From positions 1 to 10,685 of the forward strand of contig CAKZOF010000056.1 in assembly GCA_937135995.1 (NCBI GenBank): DNA of 10,685 nucleotides, written 5' to 3'. The notes below the pieces were generated by a model, which ran no database searches, was not told where the DNA came from, and saw only the letters and a program-made list of their open reading frames with translations. The stretch comes from an uncultured Pyrinomonas sp. GTDB taxonomy: Bacteria > Acidobacteriota > Blastocatellia > Pyrinomonadales > Pyrinomonadaceae. Both the position numbers and the translations under genes were made by a program. Below are positions 1-6,922 of this stretch, piece after piece. Every line of letters starts with the position of its first letter. Position 1 is the stretch's first letter.

Positions 1-503
1 AGCTCCGTCCCGTAGAGCACGCGCAGGCGATGGCGGGCGCCGGGGGCAAGCGCGAGCGTGCGCAGATGGTAGAGCGCGGCCAGCGGATCGAAAGCGTCCG
101 CGCTTGTGCCGAGCACGCGCGTCATGGGGGCATCGGCCGTCTGTTCCACCATCGGCGAGCGTTTAGTCCGCGCGAAGTAAAAGGGCAGCCCCGACACCGG
201 ATCGATGCGCGAAACGAACTCGTCATCGAGCGCCAGCAGCGCTGCGCTGACGACATCAACCGTTTCGAGATGAGCACGCAGCTCGACGCCGTCGCGCCCG
301 CTGAAACTGCGCCGTTCGGCGACGGTGAGTTCGGCGTGAGCCGCCACGGGGATGTGGGCGAACGAGACGTTGTAGGTCAAGCGTTCGCCGATTTTGTAGG
401 CGCCGTTGTTCGCCGACCGAACGTTGGTCGCGGCGAGCGCGCACGCAAGGACAACGAGCGAAAAGACCGCCCAACCCTTGTTGCCAACCCTGTTCCGAGA
501 CAT
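1..503 (-). CDS. Exported DUF3108 domain protein, 3' part missing
   Basis: The leftward reading frame starts at an ATG at 503 and stays open to the left edge, so only the first 167 codons are present. Residues about 1-31 form a signal peptide: basic Arg/Lys positions, a hydrophobic stretch (WAVFSLVVLACALAA), then a possible cleavage after VRSA. VLAC within it is a poor but conceivable lipobox. The mature start, YKIGERLTYNVSFAHIPV, matches the typical opening of DUF3108 proteins, which are periplasmic or outer-membrane associated beta-rich proteins of unknown role. Later segments (LPFYFARTKRSPM, FDPLAALYHLR) also fit that family. An in-frame ATG at 599 would add 32 residues in front of the signal peptide and is less likely. 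No strong Shine-Dalgarno precedes 503. The gene lies 202 bp downstream of pyrF on the same strand. Family assignment is from motif memory; function is unknown. Confidence 0.72.
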   Translation of the reverse strand, partial: MSRNRVGNKGWAVFSLVVLACALAATNVRSANNGAYKIGERLTYNVSFAHIPVAAHAELTVAERRSFSGRDGVELRAHLETVDVVSAALLALDDEFVSRIDPVSGLPFYFARTKRSPMVEQTADAPMTRVLGTSADAFDPLAALYHLRTLALAPGARHRLRVLYGTE

Positions 504-705
504 CGATCGGGATATGCTGTCGTGAATCCTCTGCAACTTCTTCAACCGAAAACTTTTGTCTTGAACTACGTCAACGTCTAACCACCGAGCGGCAGCCATT
601 CGAGCCAGTTTCGCCGTGCGCGCGATGTCGTCCCGAACTCCTCGGCGATCCGCCGGCCTTTGGAGTGGAAGAGCGAGGACGCTCGTTCCCGTCGAGCATC
701 GATGA
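504..705. other. Intergenic region between pyrF and the DUF3108 gene
   Basis: About 200 bases with no convincing gene. On the minus strand there is a TTGACG at 574-569 that could serve as a -35 element for the DUF3108 gene, but no good -10 hexamer follows at the proper distance. A minus-strand frame is open here and ends at a TAG near 581-579. It has no plausible start codon and I do not call it a gene. I see no strong terminator hairpin after pyrF. Confidence 0.4.
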
Positions 706-1488
706 TTACACGTCGCGCGGCGACGCAAGGTTTCCTAAGTTGGCGCTCTTCATCTGCGTCTCGAGCGCTCGTTCGGTCTCTTCAATGATTCGTCGCACTG
801 CTTCTTCTGGATCAGGGGCTTCGAGCACGGCGCGTCCCATCACGACGTAGTCCGCTCCGGCACGGATGGCCGCAGCGGGCGTGGCGACGCGCTTCTGATC
901 ATGCGCGGCGGTCGATGCCGGTCGGACGCCGGGCGTGACGATGAGAAAATCGTCGCGCTGGAGGCTTGCGCGAATCAGTGATGCTTCCTGTGGCGAAGCC
1001 ACCACACCATCGAGTCCGACTTGCGCGGCGAGCTTTGCCAGCCGCAGGACGAGCGCCGCGGGAGGTTCGTCGATGCCCACTTCGGCGAGCGCCTTCTGAT
1101 CCGCGCTGGTGAGAACCGTCACGGCGATGACGCGAGGGCGCGCCGTGTTTTGGCGTTCGGAAGCCTTGTGCGCGGCTTCCACAGCGCGGCGCATCATCTC
1201 GCTGCCGCCGAGCGCGTGGACGTTGAGGATGTGGATGCCCAAGCGCGTTGCCTCGGCGATTGCGCCTGCCACCGTATTGGGGATGTCGTGAAACTTGAGA
1301 TCGAGAAAGACGCGCGCGCCTGCCTGCACGATCCGGCGCACGATCTGCGGTCCGGCAGCGGTGAAAAGTTGCGATCCCACCTTGAACATGCCGACCAACG
1401 GCTGGAGACGTTCCACCAACCGCAGGGCTTGCGCCGCCGATTCGACGTCGAGCGCGATGATCAAGCGTTCTGCCACCGATTTCGTCAT
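706..1488 (-). CDS. pyrF: Orotidine 5'-phosphate decarboxylase (type I)
   Basis: Decarboxylates orotidine 5'-monophosphate to UMP, the last step of de novo pyrimidine synthesis, in the cytoplasm. The 260-residue product is a TIM-barrel enzyme with all landmark segments. LIIALDV (about 9-15) carries the first-strand Asp, and MFKVG (34-38) the following Lys. FLDLKFHDIPNT (61-72) is the D-x-K-x-x-D catalytic signature with Asp63, Lys65 and Asp68. TPGVRP and the late GR in VVMGRAVLEAPDP form the phosphate-binding end. I chose the ATG at 1488 because the family begins just before the RLIIALDV strand. The frame is open upstream to a GTG at 1602 that has a GAGG eight bases before it and lies four bases after the dapF stop, so a 38-residue N-terminal extension cannot be excluded. 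The roughly 20-residue C-terminal tail is longer than usual. It follows dapF and is probably co-transcribed with it. Confidence 0.95.
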   Translation of the reverse strand: MTKSVAERLIIALDVESAAQALRLVERLQPLVGMFKVGSQLFTAAGPQIVRRIVQAGARVFLDLKFHDIPNTVAGAIAEATRLGIHILNVHALGGSEMMRRAVEAAHKASERQNTARPRVIAVTVLTSADQKALAEVGIDEPPAALVLRLAKLAAQVGLDGVVASPQEASLIRASLQRDDFLIVTPGVRPASTAAHDQKRVATPAAAIRAGADYVVMGRAVLEAPDPEEAVRRIIEETERALETQMKSANLGNLASPRDV

Positions 1489-1605
1489 GGTCTTTATCTG
1501 GGCCGGCACGGCGTGCGAGCCGAACTCGAGCGTCGCTGGCTGGTCCGCCCGTCGACCTTCAGCGCGCGCGGCGTGCAGAAGATCTTCCTCCGCCGGGTTC
1601 ACCGA

Positions 1606-2472
1606 TCAAGCCTCTTCGTTTATCTCTTCCGAGTCAAGCCACTCTGCGCGATAAACGGCTTCCGCTGTGCCCGAAAGGACGACTTCGCCATCTTCGCGCC
1701 ACTCAACTTCGAGCACGCCGCCCGGCATCTCGACCAGCACGCGCCGATCGGTCAAGCCCTTCAAGCAAGCAGCGACGGCAGCCGCGCAAGCACCCGTGCC
1801 GGAAGCCTCCGTTTCGCCGACGCCGCGCTCCCACACGCGCACGCTGATGGTGTTGCGACCATCGACGCGGATGAACTCGACGTTGGTCCTTTCGGGAAAA
1901 CACGCATGACGCTCGATCATCTGGCCGAGCGCGCGCCAATCCACGCGCGCGAAATCTTCGACGAACAAGCAGCAGTTCGGATTGCACATCTGCAGCGCTG
2001 TTACTTCGACCTTGCGTTCGCCCACGTCGAGTGGGTAATCGACTACGACTTCTCTCGGTTCGTCGGTGCGCATCGGGATGGCCGCGCTTTCGAAGGCGGG
2101 GCGCCCGATCTCGGCCTCGAAGCGAAAACGGCGCGCGCCGTATCGCCCGCGCAGGCGATAGAGCTTGACGCCAGCGCGCGTGCCGAGCCGCAGTTCATCC
2201 GCGGACCACAACCCGTTGTAGTAGAGATAGGCTGCGGCGCAACGCGTGCCGTTGCCCGACATGGCCGCTTCGCTGCCGTCAGCGTTGAAGATGCGCACCT
2301 GAAAATCGGCGTCGGTCGATGGCCCGATGAGCGCCACGCCATCGGCGCCGGCGCCGCGATGTCGATCGCACAGGCGACGCACAAGCTCGTCCAAGCGAAC
2401 AGTGCGCCCGAGCGCCGTTTCTTCGATGACGAGATAGTCGTTGCCGTAACCGTGAAATTTGAAGAAGCGCAT
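1606..2472 (-). CDS. dapF: Diaminopimelate epimerase, Cys/Ser active-site variant
   Basis: Converts LL-diaminopimelate to meso-diaminopimelate, the precursor of lysine and of the peptidoglycan cross-link residue; cytoplasmic. The 288-residue product shows the two-lobed DapF fold in order: KFHGYGNDY (5-13), SGNGTRCAAAY (72-82) with the first catalytic Cys78, MCNPNCCLF (162-170), ERTNVEF (194-200), then VWERGVGETEASGTGAC (213-229). Asn164, Asn197, Glu215 and Arg216 correspond to substrate-binding residues known from the Haemophilus enzyme. The second catalytic Cys, normally in ACGTG, is Ser224 here (codon TCC), and the usual NPH motif reads NPN. The start at 2472 gives the usual MxFxKxHG beginning; an ATG at 2481 would add three residues. 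No good Shine-Dalgarno is present, but a perfect TATAAT lies just upstream. The gene is divergent from panD and followed by pyrF. Membership of the family is clear; full epimerase activity is less certain. Confidence 0.92.
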   Translation of the reverse strand: MRFFKFHGYGNDYLVIEETALGRTVRLDELVRRLCDRHRGAGADGVALIGPSTDADFQVRIFNADGSEAAMSGNGTRCAAAYLYYNGLWSADELRLGTRAGVKLYRLRGRYGARRFRFEAEIGRPAFESAAIPMRTDEPREVVVDYPLDVGERKVEVTALQMCNPNCCLFVEDFARVDWRALGQMIERHACFPERTNVEFIRVDGRNTISVRVWERGVGETEASGTGACAAAVAACLKGLTDRRVLVEMPGGVLEVEWREDGEVVLSGTAEAVYRAEWLDSEEINEEA

Positions 2473-2479
2473 GGTCAGC

Positions 2480-2485
2480 ATTATA
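2480..2485 (-). promoter_or_regulatory. Perfect -10 hexamer (TATAAT) in front of dapF
   Basis: The minus strand reads TATAAT from 2485 to 2480. Transcription starting the usual 6-7 bases later would begin at about 2473, so the dapF ATG at 2472 would lie at the very 5' end of the mRNA. No clear -35 hexamer stands 16-18 bases upstream; TTGCTG occurs but with a spacer of about 20. The hexamer is exact; its use as a promoter is inferred. Confidence 0.4.
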
Positions 2486-2549
2486 TGCGCAAAGCGCGCC
2501 TCCGGCAGCAACCACACGCCCCTCTTTCGCCATTCGGCTGGGTATCGGT

Positions 2550-2555
2550 TAAAAT
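2550..2555 (+). promoter_or_regulatory. Possible -10 element of panD
   Basis: TAAAAT lies in an AT-richer patch of the dapF-panD divergent region, about 52 bases before the panD start. The -35 side is weak (TTCGCC with an 18-base spacer). Offered only as the best candidate in this short region. Confidence 0.25.
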
Positions 2556-2607
2556 CTAGCGGAAAGTTCGTCAACGAAGCGAAAGGGAGCGGAAGGGCAG
2601 AGGGCGG

Positions 2608-2997
2608 ATGATCAGGACGATGATTCACGGCAAGATTCACCGCGCGCGCGTCACCGGCGCCGATCTTCACTACATCGGGTCGATCACGGTGGACCAAGAG
2701 TTGCTGGACGCCGCCGGCATCTTGCCTTTCGAGCGCGTCCAAGTGGTCAATCTGGACAATGGGAAGAGGATCGAGACCTACGCGCTGGCAGGAGAGCGCG
2801 GAAGTGGCGTTGTCCAATTGAACGGCGCGGCGGCCCACCATTTCGCCGTGGGCGATCTGGTGATCATCATGGCTTACGCGCAAGTTCCCGATCCAGTTCC
2901 TTCCGATTGGGAGCCGAAGGTCGTCCTCGTCGATCACGAAAACCGCATCACGGAAGTCATCGGCGCGCGCGTGCCGCTGTCGGTCGCTGGCGAATAG
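2608..2997 (+). CDS. panD: Aspartate 1-decarboxylase proenzyme (pyruvoyl type)
   Basis: Decarboxylates L-aspartate to beta-alanine, which PanC joins to pantoate to make pantothenate for coenzyme A; cytoplasmic tetramer. The 129-residue product matches the family along its length, starting MIRTMIHGKIHRARVTGADL. The self-cleavage site is YIGS, Gly24-Ser25, where Ser25 becomes the pyruvoyl group. Lys9, Arg54 and Tyr58 (NGKRIETY) and Asn72 in LNGAAAH are in their expected places, so the protein looks intact and self-processing. The start at ATG 2608 is fixed by the conserved N-terminus and preceded by a purine-rich GAGGG a few bases upstream. It is the only rightward gene here, divergent from dapF (135 bases between starts) and convergent with tyrS. 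No maturation factor gene is seen in this window. Confidence 0.97.
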   Translation: MIRTMIHGKIHRARVTGADLHYIGSITVDQELLDAAGILPFERVQVVNLDNGKRIETYALAGERGSGVVQLNGAAAHHFAVGDLVIIMAYAQVPDPVPSDWEPKVVLVDHENRITEVIGARVPLSVAGE

Positions 2998-3134
2998 CAC
3001 GCGCGCTCTTGACGCTCGCACGCCGTCGCCGAATCCGTCGCTTGCCTGACGAAAGAACCCGGATGTCGAGACTTCAATAGCGCTCGCGCACCGCGCAGAG
3101 ACCAACTCGTTGTCTCGGAGGCACGTTTTTTGTC
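2998..3134. other. Convergent panD-tyrS gap with a weak terminator-like hairpin
   Basis: The gap holds no gene. On the plus strand an imperfect hairpin, GAGAC-C-AAC paired with GTT-GTCTC (3098-3116), is followed nine bases later by a run of six T (3126-3131). The stem has a bulged C and a very tight loop, and the T run is too far from it for a textbook intrinsic terminator. It may still help end panD transcription. Confidence 0.25.
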
Positions 3135-4346
3135 TCACGCGCCGCGCACGCGCAGGAAACGCCGCTTGCCGACTTGAACGAGCAGTGAGCGATCGGCGGC
3201 GAGTTCGATCTCGGCATCGGTGCGCGTCACGCGCTCGCCATCGATGCGGACGCCGCCTTGCTCCATCAAACGGCGCGCTTCGCTCATGGACGGCGCAAGC
3301 TCGGTCTCGACCAGAAGGCGCGCGACCTTCCAACGTCCGGCGGTCACTTCGCGTTCGGGCACATCCGACGGCGCTTCGTGGCGGCGGAAGATGCGATTGA
3401 ACTCTTCTTCGGCTGAACGAGCCGCTTCTGGTCCGTGAAAATCAGCGACGATGCGCCGGGCCAGTTCGGCCTTGGCATCGCGCGGGTTCATTTCGCCGCT
3501 TTCGGCGCGTGCGCGCATGGCGGCAATTTGATCAGGGCGCAGGTCGGTGCAAAGCTCATAGTAGCGCCACATCAATTCGTCGGAGATCGACATCACTTTG
3601 CCGAACATCTCGCCAGGCGGCTCGTTGATGCCGATGTAGTTGCCCAAGCTCTTGGACATCTTCTGCACGCCGTCAGTGCCTTCCAACAGTGGCATGATGA
3701 CGGCGATCTGTGGCTCCTGCCCGTAGGCGCGTTGCACTTCGCGTCCCATCAACAGATTGAACTTCTGGTCCGTCCCGCCGAGTTCGACATCGGCTTCGAG
3801 CGCCACCGAATCATAAGCTTGAATGAGCGGGTAGAGCAGCTCATGGAGCGCGATGGGACGCTCTTCGGCCAAGCGTTTCTGAAAATCGTCGCGCTCGAGA
3901 ATTTGTCGAACCGTCACGCGCGACGCCAGCCGGATGAAGTCGGCCGTCGTCATCGGTTCCATCCAACGCGAGTTGAACTCGATGACGGTCCGGTCTGGAT
4001 CGAGCAGCTTGAAGATTTGTGCTTTGTACGTCTCGGCGTTGGCTTGGATCTCTTCGCGCGTCAGTTGTGGACGCGTAACGGATTTGCCCGACGGGTCGCC
4101 GATCATTCCTGTGAAATCGCCGATCAGGAAGATCGCCGTGTGGCCTAATTCTTGAAACGCGCGCAACTTGCGAATCACCACCGTGTGGCCGAGGTGAATG
4201 TCGGGCGCCGTGGGATCGGCCCCGAGCTTGACGCGCAACGGTTTGCCGGTTCGCACTGACTTTTCAAGCTTGGCGCGGAGTTCTTCCGCCCGGATGATCT
4301 CGACGGTGCCTTTGCCGAGGTAGGCGAGTTGTTCCTCGATCGTCAT
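3135..4346 (-). CDS. tyrS: Tyrosyl-tRNA synthetase
   Basis: Class I aminoacyl-tRNA synthetase that activates tyrosine with ATP and loads it on tRNA-Tyr; cytoplasmic dimer. The 403-residue product has the Rossmann catalytic domain with the HIGH-type motif HLGH at 51-54 ([10 protein letters not shown]), the [13 protein letters not shown] segment (76-88), [12 protein letters not shown] (188-199) in the tyrosine pocket region, and an exact KMSKS at 229-233. An S4-like RNA-binding domain closes the protein from about 340 ([18 protein letters not shown] onward). Length and sequence style fit the TyrZ-like branch of about 400-420 residues. I chose ATG 4346 because [10 protein letters not shown] aligns with the usual start; an ATG at 4391 would add 15 residues of no family character. 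It is 138 bases downstream of the formimidoyltransferase gene on the same strand. No T-box leader is visible. Confidence 0.97.
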   Translation of the reverse strand: MTIEEQLAYLGKGTVEIIRAEELRAKLEKSVRTGKPLRVKLGADPTAPDIHLGHTVVIRKLRAFQELGHTAIFLIGDFTGMIGDPSGKSVTRPQLTREEIQANAETYKAQIFKLLDPDRTVIEFNSRWMEPMTTADFIRLASRVTVRQILERDDFQKRLAEERPIALHELLYPLIQAYDSVALEADVELGGTDQKFNLLMGREVQRAYGQEPQIAVIMPLLEGTDGVQKMSKSLGNYIGINEPPGEMFGKVMSISDELMWRYYELCTDLRPDQIAAMRARAESGEMNPRDAKAELARRIVADFHGPEAARSAEEEFNRIFRRHEAPSDVPEREVTAGRWKVARLLVETELAPSMSEARRLMEQGGVRIDGERVTRTDAEIELAADRSLLVQVGKRRFLRVRGA

Positions 4347-4484
4347 GATTGCGTCTTTCGGAACAAAAGATTGCGAGCGTCCGCCGCGCACCGGAGCGAA
4401 GCCGGAACGACAAGATGGTCGCTACGCCGTCTCAAAGACGATGATAACGGATGCGCGCGTCGGTTGCGAAAGCAACGCGCACGT
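4347..4484 (-). promoter_or_regulatory. Leader region of tyrS with two small hairpins
   Basis: Between the formimidoyltransferase stop and tyrS, two short perfect inverted repeats occur. GTTGC-GAAA-GCAAC lies at 4463-4476 (its minus-strand form has loop TTTC), and CGTCT-CAA-AGACG at 4428-4440. Neither is followed by a U tract on the minus strand, so they are not clear intrinsic terminators. A TATCAT on the minus strand (about 4447-4442) with a poor TCGCAA 17 bases upstream is a weak promoter candidate for tyrS. I find no T-box sequence. Confidence 0.25.
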
Positions 4485-5903
4485 TCACGCGCGATCCGGT
4501 TGGGCCATCTCCGCGATGCGCGCTGCCGTCTCGCGCGCTTGCGAGAAGAGTTCTTTGGCCCGCGCGCGACATTCTTCGGCCGTTTCTTCATCGTCCAGTT
4601 GCGCGGCGTGCTCCAGCACGCCGGAACGCGCCGTGGATGCGATGGCGAAGGCGACCTGCGCGATGTCGGTGGCGCGCAGAGCGAGCAACTCTTGCCCTTC
4701 GTCGAGCAGTTCTTCGATGACGATCTCGGCGGTCGCCAGCGCTTGCACCGCTAGCCGCATGCTTTCGAGCAAAAGGTTGGCCGAGCTCTTCAGCGCCGCT
4801 TCGCGTTCGACGCTGCGGGCGCGTTCGAATCGCGTTTGCCGCACCGTCGCCGCGAGTTGTTCGCTTACAGCGCTGAGTTCTTCGAGCGCATCGCGCGCCG
4901 CCGCGCCCGGTTCGTTCGATAGCTCGCGCAGTTGCTCGCGCAGCGCTTCGGCGAGCGTTGCAAGCGGTTTCGGGCCGGGAGCCGTCCGGTCGCCTTCTCG
5001 CAACGCGGTGGCCAGTCTGTTTTCGAGCACCGCGGCGGCGGGCGGCGTCTCTAGTTGCAGCCAGTAGGCGGCTGCTTCGTCGAGCGCGGCTTGCGGCACG
5101 AGACCGACGATTTCGCTTCCGGCAATCGCCACGCCGTAACGCGCCGCTTCCCGGCGCACGGCCTCGAAGGCGTGATGCAGCGTGGTCTGTTCGTAGTTCG
5201 TCAAGTTCATCGAGACTTGCGCCATGCCGCGCGTTTCGAGCTTGAACCCGAGAGCTTTCAAAAAGCGCAACCCGCCGTCGCGCCCGCGCACGGCGCGAGC
5301 GATGCGCGCGGCCACGCGCGCATCGTCTGTGCGAAGATTGATGTTGAACGCGATCAAGATCGGGCGCGCGCCAATGATCACCGCGCCCGCTGTTTCGTGA
5401 AGCTTCGCTTCGCCGATGTCGGGCGCGCGCCGCTCGTCGCTCCGCACAAGTTCGCGCAGTTTTTCGAAGCCGCCGCGTCGCACCTCTTCGAGATTGATCC
5501 GGTCGGCCCTGAGCGCTGCTCGCTCGTAGAAGTAGACCGGAATAGCCAGTTCATCCCAGATGCGCGCGCCCGCTTCGTGCGCTAGCCTGACGCACTCTTC
5601 CATGCTCACGTTGCGCAAGGGGACGAACGGGACGACATCGGTTGCACCGATTCGCGGATGCAGCCCCGTGTGCTCGCGTAGATCGATCAGCTCTTTGGCG
5701 CAAGCGACGGCGCGCACCGCCGCTTCGACCACCGTCTCGGGCGGCGCGACGAACGTGACCACCGAGCGGTTATGGTCCGCATCTGCATGAACGTCGAGCA
5801 CGAGCGCGCTGGCCACCGACTCGATCGCGGCGACGATGCGTTCGATGGTCGCGCGCCGGCGCCCTTCGCTGAAATTCGGCACGCACTCGACGATGCGATC
5901 CAT
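4485..5903 (-). CDS. ftcD: Glutamate formimidoyltransferase with degenerate cyclodeaminase-like tail
   Basis: The transferase moves the formimino group from N-formimino-L-glutamate, a histidine degradation product, to tetrahydrofolate. The 472-residue product opens with MDRIVECVPNFSEGR, diagnostic for the family. HTGLHPRIGATDVVPFVP (78-95) contains His82, equivalent to the catalytic His of the mammalian enzyme. The two transferase subdomains span about 1-180 and 181-300, ending with SMNLTNYEQT and VGLVPQAAL. Residues about 310-472 are helical and Ala/Glu rich. Their latter half resembles the second half of formimidoyltetrahydrofolate cyclodeaminase (EREAALKSSANLLLESMRLA; RATDIAQVAFAIAS), but the glycine-rich PGGGS segment that opens that domain is absent. 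Cyclodeaminase activity is therefore doubtful. An AAAGGA about eight bases before ATG 5903 supports the start. No other histidine degradation (hut) genes are in this window. The transferase call is firm; the tail assignment is moderate. Confidence 0.9.
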   Translation of the reverse strand: MDRIVECVPNFSEGRRRATIERIVAAIESVASALVLDVHADADHNRSVVTFVAPPETVVEAAVRAVACAKELIDLREHTGLHPRIGATDVVPFVPLRNVSMEECVRLAHEAGARIWDELAIPVYFYERAALRADRINLEEVRRGGFEKLRELVRSDERRAPDIGEAKLHETAGAVIIGARPILIAFNINLRTDDARVAARIARAVRGRDGGLRFLKALGFKLETRGMAQVSMNLTNYEQTTLHHAFEAVRREAARYGVAIAGSEIVGLVPQAALDEAAAYWLQLETPPAAAVLENRLATALREGDRTAPGPKPLATLAEALREQLRELSNEPGAAARDALEELSAVSEQLAATVRQTRFERARSVEREAALKSSANLLLESMRLAVQALATAEIVIEELLDEGQELLALRATDIAQVAFAIASTARSGVLEHAAQLDDEETAEECRARAKELFSQARETAARIAEMAQPDRA

Positions 5904-5924
5904 GTATTCGTCCTTTCCAGATCC

Positions 5925-5975
5925 ATCATAAACGATCGAAAGCTGCGCGACGAGCCGCTGACGCTAACCTTAGCG
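5925..5975 (-). promoter_or_regulatory. Candidate ftcD promoter with an upstream palindrome
   Basis: On the minus strand TATGAT (5930-5925) matches five of six positions of the -10 consensus and lies 22 bases before the ftcD start. The -35 region is poor. Just upstream, CGCTAA-CC-TTAGCG at 5962-5975 is a perfect inverted repeat with six-base arms, placed where an activator of a weak -35 promoter could bind. The repeat is exact; a regulatory role is inference. Confidence 0.3.
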
Positions 5976-6044
5976 ACGAAAGTTCGGTTTCGCTCGTTGC
6001 TTGGCCGAGCTACGACTCTTTCCTCAGTCACTGGCACCGCCGTT

Positions 6045-6815
6045 TCAATCGAGCGTGCTCTTCCAGAGGAAATCGTAGAGCAGTATTTTGAGCGCGAGCG
6101 CGACCACCGTTGCAATGAAAATCTTTTTGATCACACGGTTGTTCATCCGCAGTGCGATGCGCCCGCCGACAAACGCGCCGACGAACATCACCAACGCGAG
6201 CGCCAGCCCGAGTTTGTAATCGACCAGCCCGCGCCACATGAAGACGAGCGTGGCGACCAGAGACGAGAAGATGTTGATCGCTTTGGTGATCGACACGGCT
6301 TCGATGAACGTCATGCCGAGAAAAGCGACGTAGACAGCCGTCAGCATGGTGACATACCCGCCGCTGAAGAAGCCGCCGTAGATGCCGAGTGCGAAAGTCA
6401 ACACGTAGGCGAGCGCAACGTCGCGTGCGCTCGGTGCCGTCGATCGCTCGCCGGTCCCCCTTCTGAGGGTGGAAAACAGCGCGACGCTGAGCATCGAGAG
6501 CGAGACGATGAGCGGCAGCGAGCGCGCCGGAATGACCAACACCAAAAGAGCGCCGAGCGTCGATCCGACGAGCGTCAGGGCGACGAGCGGCGGCAGGCGG
6601 CGACGGTCGATCGCGTTTTTGCCGATGAAGGGCAGTGTGCCTCCGATGCTCATGAAGGTCAGGCCGAACATGTTGGTGGCAATGGCGACGCGCGGGTCGA
6701 GGCCGAACTGGAACATGACCGGCACGGTGATGAGCGAGTTGCTGCCGGTGACCACGCCGACGACGCTCGTGACGAAAAAGAGCGCGAGCAAGGCGATCCA
6801 CTGTGCTGGGGTCAT
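6045..6815 (-). CDS. TauE/SafE family inner-membrane permease
   Basis: A 256-residue, highly hydrophobic membrane protein of the TauE/SafE (former DUF81) family. Members are thought to move sulfur-containing or other organic anions such as sulfite or sulfoacetate; the substrate here cannot be told. Hydrophobic segments lie at about 6-24, 43-64, 76-96, 100-116, 132-150, 152-170, 176-194, 201-221 and 231-248. The duplicated architecture is visible: the N-terminal half has GSNSLITVPVMFQFG and VAIATNMFG, and the C-terminal half GIYGGFFSGGYVTML with VSITKAINI. A basic, Ser/Thr-rich cytoplasmic loop (about 117-131) joins the halves. The family's usual Gly-rich GGGS before LITVP reads GSNS here. Start: ATG 6815, with a GTG directly before it at 6818 as alternative; no strong Shine-Dalgarno. 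It sits alone between ftcD and the receptor gene, with 141 and 159 base gaps. Confidence 0.85.
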   Translation of the reverse strand: MTPAQWIALLALFFVTSVVGVVTGSNSLITVPVMFQFGLDPRVAIATNMFGLTFMSIGGTLPFIGKNAIDRRRLPPLVALTLVGSTLGALLVLVIPARSLPLIVSLSMLSVALFSTLRRGTGERSTAPSARDVALAYVLTFALGIYGGFFSGGYVTMLTAVYVAFLGMTFIEAVSITKAINIFSSLVATLVFMWRGLVDYKLGLALALVMFVGAFVGGRIALRMNNRVIKKIFIATVVALALKILLYDFLWKSTLD

Positions 6816-6922
6816 CACTGCAAGGTTGCTTTAGCCGAGTGTGCGCGGACGTGTCAAGCATGCTGGCGGAGAGCCGATGCGGTCAGTCAGGCCGAGCCCC
6901 CTCGTACGAGCGAACACGGAGG

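Noticed and set aside
30..581. Plus-strand open frame at the left end
   Set aside because: It runs opposite the DUF3108 gene, whose signal peptide and family motifs support the minus strand. The plus-strand product is Arg-rich and has no family character.
579..740. Minus-strand frame reading ...RRIAEEFGTTSRARRNWLEWLPLGG before a stop
   Set aside because: It looks protein-like at its end, but I find no start codon with a ribosome-binding site, and its upstream part lies inside pyrF in another frame.
1021..2559. A 512-codon open frame on the plus strand across pyrF and dapF
   Set aside because: It is antisense to two clear enzymes and spans both plus their gap. Composition is that of a shadow frame and no domain is visible.
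2473..3333. Upstream continuation of the dapF frame for about 287 codons
   Set aside because: It runs antisense through panD and into tyrS. The conserved DapF N-terminus fixes the start at 2472, so the extension is only an absence of stops.
4347..4484. T-box or other tRNA-sensing leader before tyrS
   Set aside because: No T-box sequence or antiterminator pairing is present, and the two small hairpins lack U tracts.
6028..6861. Second minus-strand open frame overlapping the permease gene
   Set aside because: It overlaps almost all of the TauE/SafE gene in another frame and is rich in Arg and His with no membrane segments, unlike the real product.
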